From: Clostridia bacterium
GTDB taxonomy: Bacteria; Bacillota_A; Clostridia; Oscillospirales; CAG-272
Direction of reading: 5' to 3'
NCBI GenBank assembly: GCA_017462125.1
Contig: JAFTRQ010000136.1
Coordinates: 1-10,124 of the forward strand
DNA: 10,124 bases
The position numbers and the translations under genes were made by a program. Numbering within the stretch: the first letter of the stretch is position 1; each line of letters starts with the position of its first letter. The notes beneath the pieces were generated by a model, which had not been told where the DNA came from, made no database searches, and saw nothing but the letters and a program-made list of their open reading frames with translations. Shown one piece after another: positions 6,872-10,124 of this stretch.

Positions 6872-8152
6872 TTATTTTTTGATCACGTCAGTTCCAACGT
6901 ACTTGCGAAGCACTTCAGGAACAGTTACGCTGCCATCCGCATTCTGATTCTGCTCTACAAGTGCGGGAAGTACGCGAGAGGTTGCAAGGCCGGAGCCGTT
7001 CAGAGTATGGATATACTCTATCTTTCCGTTTGCACGCTTAACTCTCATCATGCCGCGTCTTGCCTGATAATCTCTTGCGTTGGATACCGAGCTAACCTCC
7101 TTGTAGCCGTTCATAGAGGGAATATTGATCTCGATATCGTAGGTTCTTGCCATCGACGCAGAGCAATCTCCTGCGGCAAGCTTTACGGTTCTGAAATGGA
7201 ATCCGAGACCGCCTACAAGCGCCTCTGCCTTAGTTACAAGCTCGTCAAAGGCCGCATCACTCTGCTCGGGAAGAGTGAACTGGAACATTTCCACCTTGTT
7301 GAACTGATGTCCGCGCACCATTCCACGCTCATCGGAGCGGTAAGAGCCCGCCTCTCTGCGGAAGCAGGGGGTGTAGCTGAACATTTTCTTGGGAAGATCT
7401 GCCTCTGTAAGGATCTCTTTTCTGTAAAGAGAAGCCAAAGCAGCCTCTGCCGTAGGAAGCATATAGTGAATTCTGTCGTCTGTGGGATTTTCGATCTTGT
7501 AGACCTCCTCCGCAAACTTGGGGAACTGACCAGCGGTCACGCCGCACTCATATTCAAGCATATGAGGAGGAAGAATGAATTCATAACCGTCTTCGATATG
7601 CGTGTCAATAAAATAATTGAGAAGAGCCCACTCAAGGCGAGCGCCCATACCGCGATAGATCCAGAATCCCGAGCCTGCAAGCTTGGTTCCGCGCTCATAA
7701 TCGATCAAACCAAGGTCTGTACAGAGATCAACGTGGTTCTTAGCCTCAAAATCAAACTTTTTGGGCTCGCCAAAGTAACGGAGAGGCTCATTGTTTTCCT
7801 TGCCACCGGGAAGAAGATCGGTATCGGGCAGGTTGGGAAGTCCGAGCATCCAAGAAGTAAGCTCTGTTTCGACAGCCTTGAGAATCTCGTCGTTTTCCTT
7901 TGCCTTTGCGCCCAATTCCTTCGATTTTACAAAGATCTCGGAGGGATCCTTTCCTTCCTTTTTATATTGAGGGATCATCTTTGTCAGCTTATTCTGCTCA
8001 GCCTTGTATCCCTCTGTTTCAGCAATCAGAGCACGTCTTTTTGCGTCGAGCTCGAGGATCTTCGCAACGTCCTCGGACGCGTCTTTTCCTTTTGCAGCAA
8101 GTCTTTCTACTACTTCCGCAGGGTTTTCTTTAATATAATTAATGTCAAGCAT
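6872..8152 (-). CDS. serS: Seryl-tRNA synthetase
   Basis: The 426-aa class II aminoacyl-tRNA synthetase charges tRNA-Ser with serine in the cytoplasm. The N-terminal coiled-coil arm that contacts tRNA spans about 25-105. Motif 1 lies near 170-197, the serine-binding TAE at 234-236, motif 2 at about 259-290 (CFRREAGS...RGMVRGHQFNKVEMF), and motif 3 at 383-393 (TLNGSGLATSR, with the conserved Arg). Length is normal. Compared with the common E. coli/B. subtilis type as I recall it, it has TAEAALASL instead of TAEVPLT and SNARDYQARRGMMR instead of the SNFEDFQARRANIR-like segment, so it may belong to a divergent sub-clade. The start ATG has AGGAAGG about 9 nt upstream. The gap to parB is only 35 bp, which leaves no room for a T-box leader, so it should be co-transcribed with parAB. 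Confidence 0.97.
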   Translation of the reverse strand: MLDINYIKENPAEVVERLAAKGKDASEDVAKILELDAKRRALIAETEGYKAEQNKLTKMIPQYKKEGKDPSEIFVKSKELGAKAKENDEILKAVETELTSWMLGLPNLPDTDLLPGGKENNEPLRYFGEPKKFDFEAKNHVDLCTDLGLIDYERGTKLAGSGFWIYRGMGARLEWALLNYFIDTHIEDGYEFILPPHMLEYECGVTAGQFPKFAEEVYKIENPTDDRIHYMLPTAEAALASLYRKEILTEADLPKKMFSYTPCFRREAGSYRSDERGMVRGHQFNKVEMFQFTLPEQSDAAFDELVTKAEALVGGLGFHFRTVKLAAGDCSASMARTYDIEINIPSMNGYKEVSSVSNARDYQARRGMMRVKRANGKIEYIHTLNGSGLATSRVLPALVEQNQNADGSVTVPEVLRKYVGTDVIKK

Positions 8153-8187
8153 TGTCTTTTCCTTCCTGTATTTGCTTCAAATTTATA

Positions 8188-9075
8188 TCATTCTGCAAAG
8201 AACTCTCCTCCGCAGATCAGGCGGAGAAGCTCCTCGAGATCCTCGTCATTATCAAACGTAAGCTCGAGTGTTTTCTTTTTTGTGGTTTGATTGATCTTTA
8301 CTCGTCTGCCGAGCTTGTCCATCGCCTTCTTTTCAAGCGATTTCATATACACCTTTTTCTGTGCATATCCTTCTTCGACAGCCTCCATAACCTCTTCGTC
8401 CTGTTCAGCAAGAAGCTTTCTCACAATTTCCTCAACTCTTCTTACCGAAAGGTCCTTTTCGTATACCTTTTGCGCAAGAGCAACCATCTGCTCTTCGTCG
8501 TCAAGACCAAGTATTGCCTTCGCGTGTCCGCCCGTAATCTTTCCTTCTTTCAAAAGTGTAAGAACTTCATCAGGGAGATCGACCAATCTGAGCATATTCG
8601 CAACAGCAGAACGGGACTTTCCAACTTCTTTTGAAAGCTGCTCCTGTGTCAATCCGAATCTTTCGATCAGCGCCTGATAAGCAAACGCTTCCTCTACGGG
8701 GTTCAGATCCTCTCTCTGTACGTTCTCAACCAACGCAATCTGCGCAACCTTCAAATCGTCTCCATCTACAAGAACGACCGGAATTTCCGAAAGTCCGGCT
8801 ATTTTTGCAGCTCTCCAACGTCTTTCACCGGCGATTATCTCATATGTTCCGGGGAAGTCAGCATTCTCACGAACGATAATAGGCTGTAAAACGCCGTGAA
8901 TCGCAATAGAATCTGCAAGAAGCTGTATTGCTTCTTCATCAAAATCCTTTCTCGGCTGGTCTTTTCTAGGCTCAATGTCACCGATTTTCACCGTTGTAAC
9001 CGATTCTTTGTTTTCTTCATATATATTATCGTCAAGTATAGAGAAAAAATCCCTTTTAATCGCACCTCTTGCCAT
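8188..9075 (-). CDS. parB: Chromosome partitioning protein ParB / Spo0J
   Basis: The 295-aa CTP-dependent clamp binds parS, slides onto flanking DNA, and recruits SMC and stimulates ParA. CTP-binding motifs are all present: GVLQPIIVR (61-69), GERRWRAAK (83-91) and ENVQREDLNPVEEA (117-130). The helix-turn-helix region that reads parS follows (about 142-168, LTQEQLSKEVGKSRSAVANML). The C-terminal dimerisation domain (about 240-295) carries a basic patch (KKAMDKLGRRVKINQTTKKK) typical of Spo0J. Size is normal. It starts 15 bp after parA; the TAA stop of parA is part of the ribosome binding site (TAAGGAGG), indicating translational coupling. Its targets are visible in the same window: the parS array begins about 0.9 kb upstream. 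Confidence 0.97.
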   Translation of the reverse strand: MARGAIKRDFFSILDDNIYEENKESVTTVKIGDIEPRKDQPRKDFDEEAIQLLADSIAIHGVLQPIIVRENADFPGTYEIIAGERRWRAAKIAGLSEIPVVLVDGDDLKVAQIALVENVQREDLNPVEEAFAYQALIERFGLTQEQLSKEVGKSRSAVANMLRLVDLPDEVLTLLKEGKITGGHAKAILGLDDEEQMVALAQKVYEKDLSVRRVEEIVRKLLAEQDEEVMEAVEEGYAQKKVYMKSLEKKAMDKLGRRVKINQTTKKKTLELTFDNDEDLEELLRLICGGEFFAE

Positions 9076-9090
9076 TATTCTTTTTCCTCC

Positions 9091-9852
9091 TTATATTCTT
9101 GATGCCAATTCCTTGGCGATTGCGAGATATTCATTCGTGCCCTTCGCACGCTTGTCATGGTAATAAACAGGCATACCAAAGCCCGGCGCCTCGGACACCT
9201 TAACACCTCTCGAAACGTGTGTCGTGAACAATTTATCCGCATAGTGCTTGTTCAGCTCATTGATCACCTGTAACGAAAGCAGCAATCTCGAATTATACAT
9301 TGTAATCAATATTCCCGTAATATTTAATTTGCTGTTATAATTCGCCTTGATTCTGTTTATTGTAACCGTCAGCTGCGCAAGTCCTTCAAGTGCATAGAAT
9401 TCGCATTGCATAGGTATAACAACGCCGTCACTCGCAACCATCGCATTCACCGTCAGCATGCTGAGCGAGGGAGGACAGTCAATTATAATATAGTCATACT
9501 TATCCTTGATTGGCGCAAGAGCTTCCTTCATCACGCTTTCTGCGCCGCCTTCTTGATACAAATTGTATTCCGCGCTTGCAAGCGTAATGTGTGCAGGAAG
9601 AACGCTCAGGTTCGTGAAATTCGTTTGAATAATCGCTTCTTCTGCAGAAACATCACCCAGAAGAACGTCATTTATCGTGTATTTTAAGCTTTTTTTCGAT
9701 ATTCCAACGCCGCTCGTGGCATTTCCCTGAGGATCAAGGTCAATCAAGAGTACCTTATGGCCTAGTATTCCAAGTGAAGCCGCAACGTTTACCGCCGATG
9801 TTGTCTTTCCAACGCCGCCCTTTTGATTAGAAAAAGATATAATTTTTCCCAA
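9091..9852 (-). CDS. parA: Chromosome partitioning ATPase ParA / Soj
   Basis: The protein is a 253-aa deviant Walker-A ATPase that dimerises with ATP, binds DNA non-specifically, and is stimulated by ParB to move or position origin regions; in B. subtilis Soj also acts on DnaA. Numbering from the chosen start: deviant Walker A KGGVGKTT (11-18), Walker A' DLDPQGN (38-44), Walker B IIIDCPPSL (122-130), and the conserved SRGVKVSEAP...DKRAKG tail. It lacks an N-terminal HTH, so it is a chromosomal-type (class Ib-like) ParA. I prefer TTG at 9852 as the start: AGGAG sits 8 nt upstream, and the protein then begins MGKIISFSNQKGG like other Soj proteins. The in-frame ATG at 9870 has no SD, and the ATG at 9858 is only 2 nt from it. 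It is the first gene of the parA-parB-serS-membrane protein unit. Confidence 0.96.
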   Translation of the reverse strand: MGKIISFSNQKGGVGKTTSAVNVAASLGILGHKVLLIDLDPQGNATSGVGISKKSLKYTINDVLLGDVSAEEAIIQTNFTNLSVLPAHITLASAEYNLYQEGGAESVMKEALAPIKDKYDYIIIDCPPSLSMLTVNAMVASDGVVIPMQCEFYALEGLAQLTVTINRIKANYNSKLNITGILITMYNSRLLLSLQVINELNKHYADKLFTTHVSRGVKVSEAPGFGMPVYYHDKRAKGTNEYLAIAKELASRI

Positions 9853-9860
9853 CGTCATAT

Positions 9861-9865
9861 CTCCT
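9861..9865 (-). promoter_or_regulatory. Shine-Dalgarno favouring a TTG start for parA
   Basis: AGGAG on the minus strand lies 8 nt before TTG (9852). It lies inside any reading frame begun at ATG 9870, and is too close (2 nt) to ATG 9858. Spacing and similarity to other Soj N-termini both point to TTG. Confidence 0.6.
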
Positions 9866-9885
9866 ATCATTATTATTTATGATAT

Positions 9886-9914
9886 ATTATACTACATTTC
9901 TTTCTCTTTTGCAA
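9886..9914 (-). promoter_or_regulatory. Sigma-A promoter of the parAB-serS operon
   Basis: On the minus strand TTGCAA (9914-9909, 4 of 6 consensus) and a perfect TATAAT (9891-9886) are separated by 17 bp. Transcription should start near 9879, a leader of about 27 nt before the TTG start. The -35 box is only about 46 bp from the first parS repeat, within easy reach of ParB clamps spreading from the array. Confidence 0.75.
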
Positions 9915-9960
9915 GAGGTTTTCCAAAGAAATATAAATATTTTTCCATTCTTGGGTTCTC

Positions 9961-10124
9961 CAATGTTTCACGTGGAACAAAGCCCCAATGTTTCACGCGG
10001 AACAAAGCCCCAATGTTTCACGTGGAACAAAGCCCCAATGTTTCACGTGGAACAAAGCCCCAATGTTTCACGTGGAACAAAGCCCCAATGTTTCACGTGG
10101 AACAAAGCCCCAATGTTTCACGTG
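9961..10124. repeat. parS: Tandem array of parS centromere sites
   Basis: A 25-bp unit is repeated head-to-tail: six full units starting at 9961, 9986, 10011, 10036, 10061 and 10086, and a seventh (10111) cut by the window end. Each unit holds the 16-bp near-palindrome TGTTTCACGTGGAACA, at 9964-9979, 9989-10004, 10014-10029, 10039-10054, 10064-10079, 10089-10104 and partly 10114-10124. The minus-strand reading, TGTTCCACGTGAAACA, is the B. subtilis Spo0J-binding parS. A 9-bp spacer (AAGCCCCAA) between sites is identical in every copy. The only difference among copies is T to C at 9998. parS is where ParB loads as a CTP clamp. The array lies upstream of parA, and since the window ends inside it the true copy number is unknown. 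Confidence 0.95.
9989..10004. promoter_or_regulatory. Variant parS site in the array
   Basis: The second copy reads TGTTTCACGCGGAACA: the central CACGTG hexamer is changed to CACGCG by T to C at 9998. One half-site stays intact. From what is known of Spo0J-parS contacts, a central change should weaken binding, so this copy may be a reduced-affinity site, a decayed copy, or a sequencing or assembly error. Confidence 0.6.

Noticed and set aside
8182..8190. Extended -10 (TGATATAAA, minus strand) at the parB stop codon as a separate serS promoter
   Set aside because: No -35 element is visible, and the TG comes from the parB stop codon; it is too weak to list as a feature, although a minor internal promoter cannot be excluded.
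7007..8290. Long plus-strand open frame (427 codons) antisense to serS and the end of parB
   Set aside because: Both sense genes are conserved families with all motifs intact; the antisense frame shows no domain or start signal.
9961..10124. CRISPR array
   Set aside because: The regular repeats superficially resemble one, but the intervals between repeats are only 9 bp and identical, and the repeated unit is a parS site.

Overview
The window looks like an origin-proximal piece of a low-to-mid-GC Firmicutes chromosome, most likely an uncultured Clostridia (Oscillospirales or Christensenellales-like) bacterium. Reasons: AGGAGG-type ribosome binding sites, clear sigma-A promoters with 17-bp spacers, a Soj/Spo0J-type ParA-ParB pair, and parS sites identical to the Bacillus subtilis consensus. 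The taxonomy is an inference from these traits. All six genes lie on the minus strand and read leftward. If the replication origin lies to the right of the window, as is usual for soj-spo0J, they are all on the leading strand.

Right part (about 6.2-10.1 kb): a tandem array of parS centromere sites (at least six complete copies and one cut by the window edge, 25-bp period) sits immediately upstream of a sigma-A promoter. That promoter drives parA (soj), parB (spo0J), serS (seryl-tRNA synthetase) and a two-TM membrane protein of unknown function. The gaps are 15, 35 and 29 bp, so the four genes look like one transcription unit. ParB should load CTP-dependently at the array and ParA should act on the resulting nucleoprotein complex. 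Because the array touches the promoter region, it may also control the operon.

Middle (5.4-6.1 kb): a class I glutamine amidotransferase-like hydrolase of the gamma-glutamyl-GABA hydrolase (PuuD / peptidase C26) family. A hairpin separates it from the membrane protein gene, and a strand-specific intrinsic terminator follows it.

Left part (0.2-5.2 kb): one very large gene (1650 codons) for a probable lipoprotein. It has its own strong extended -10 promoter, overlapped by a palindrome that could be an operator. The C-terminus carries two tandem copies of a roughly 180-residue module, each with one Asp-box motif (WSADGGKTW). The function is unknown; a surface, possibly carbohydrate-related, role is inferred. 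Downstream of this gene, the first 240 bp contain no gene but four successive inverted repeats, one of them a good plus-strand terminator.

The most unusual element is the head-to-tail parS array. Chromosomal parS sites are normally single and scattered around the origin, whereas this layout (iterated centromere, promoter, parA, parB) resembles a plasmid partition locus, although it is linked to the housekeeping gene serS.
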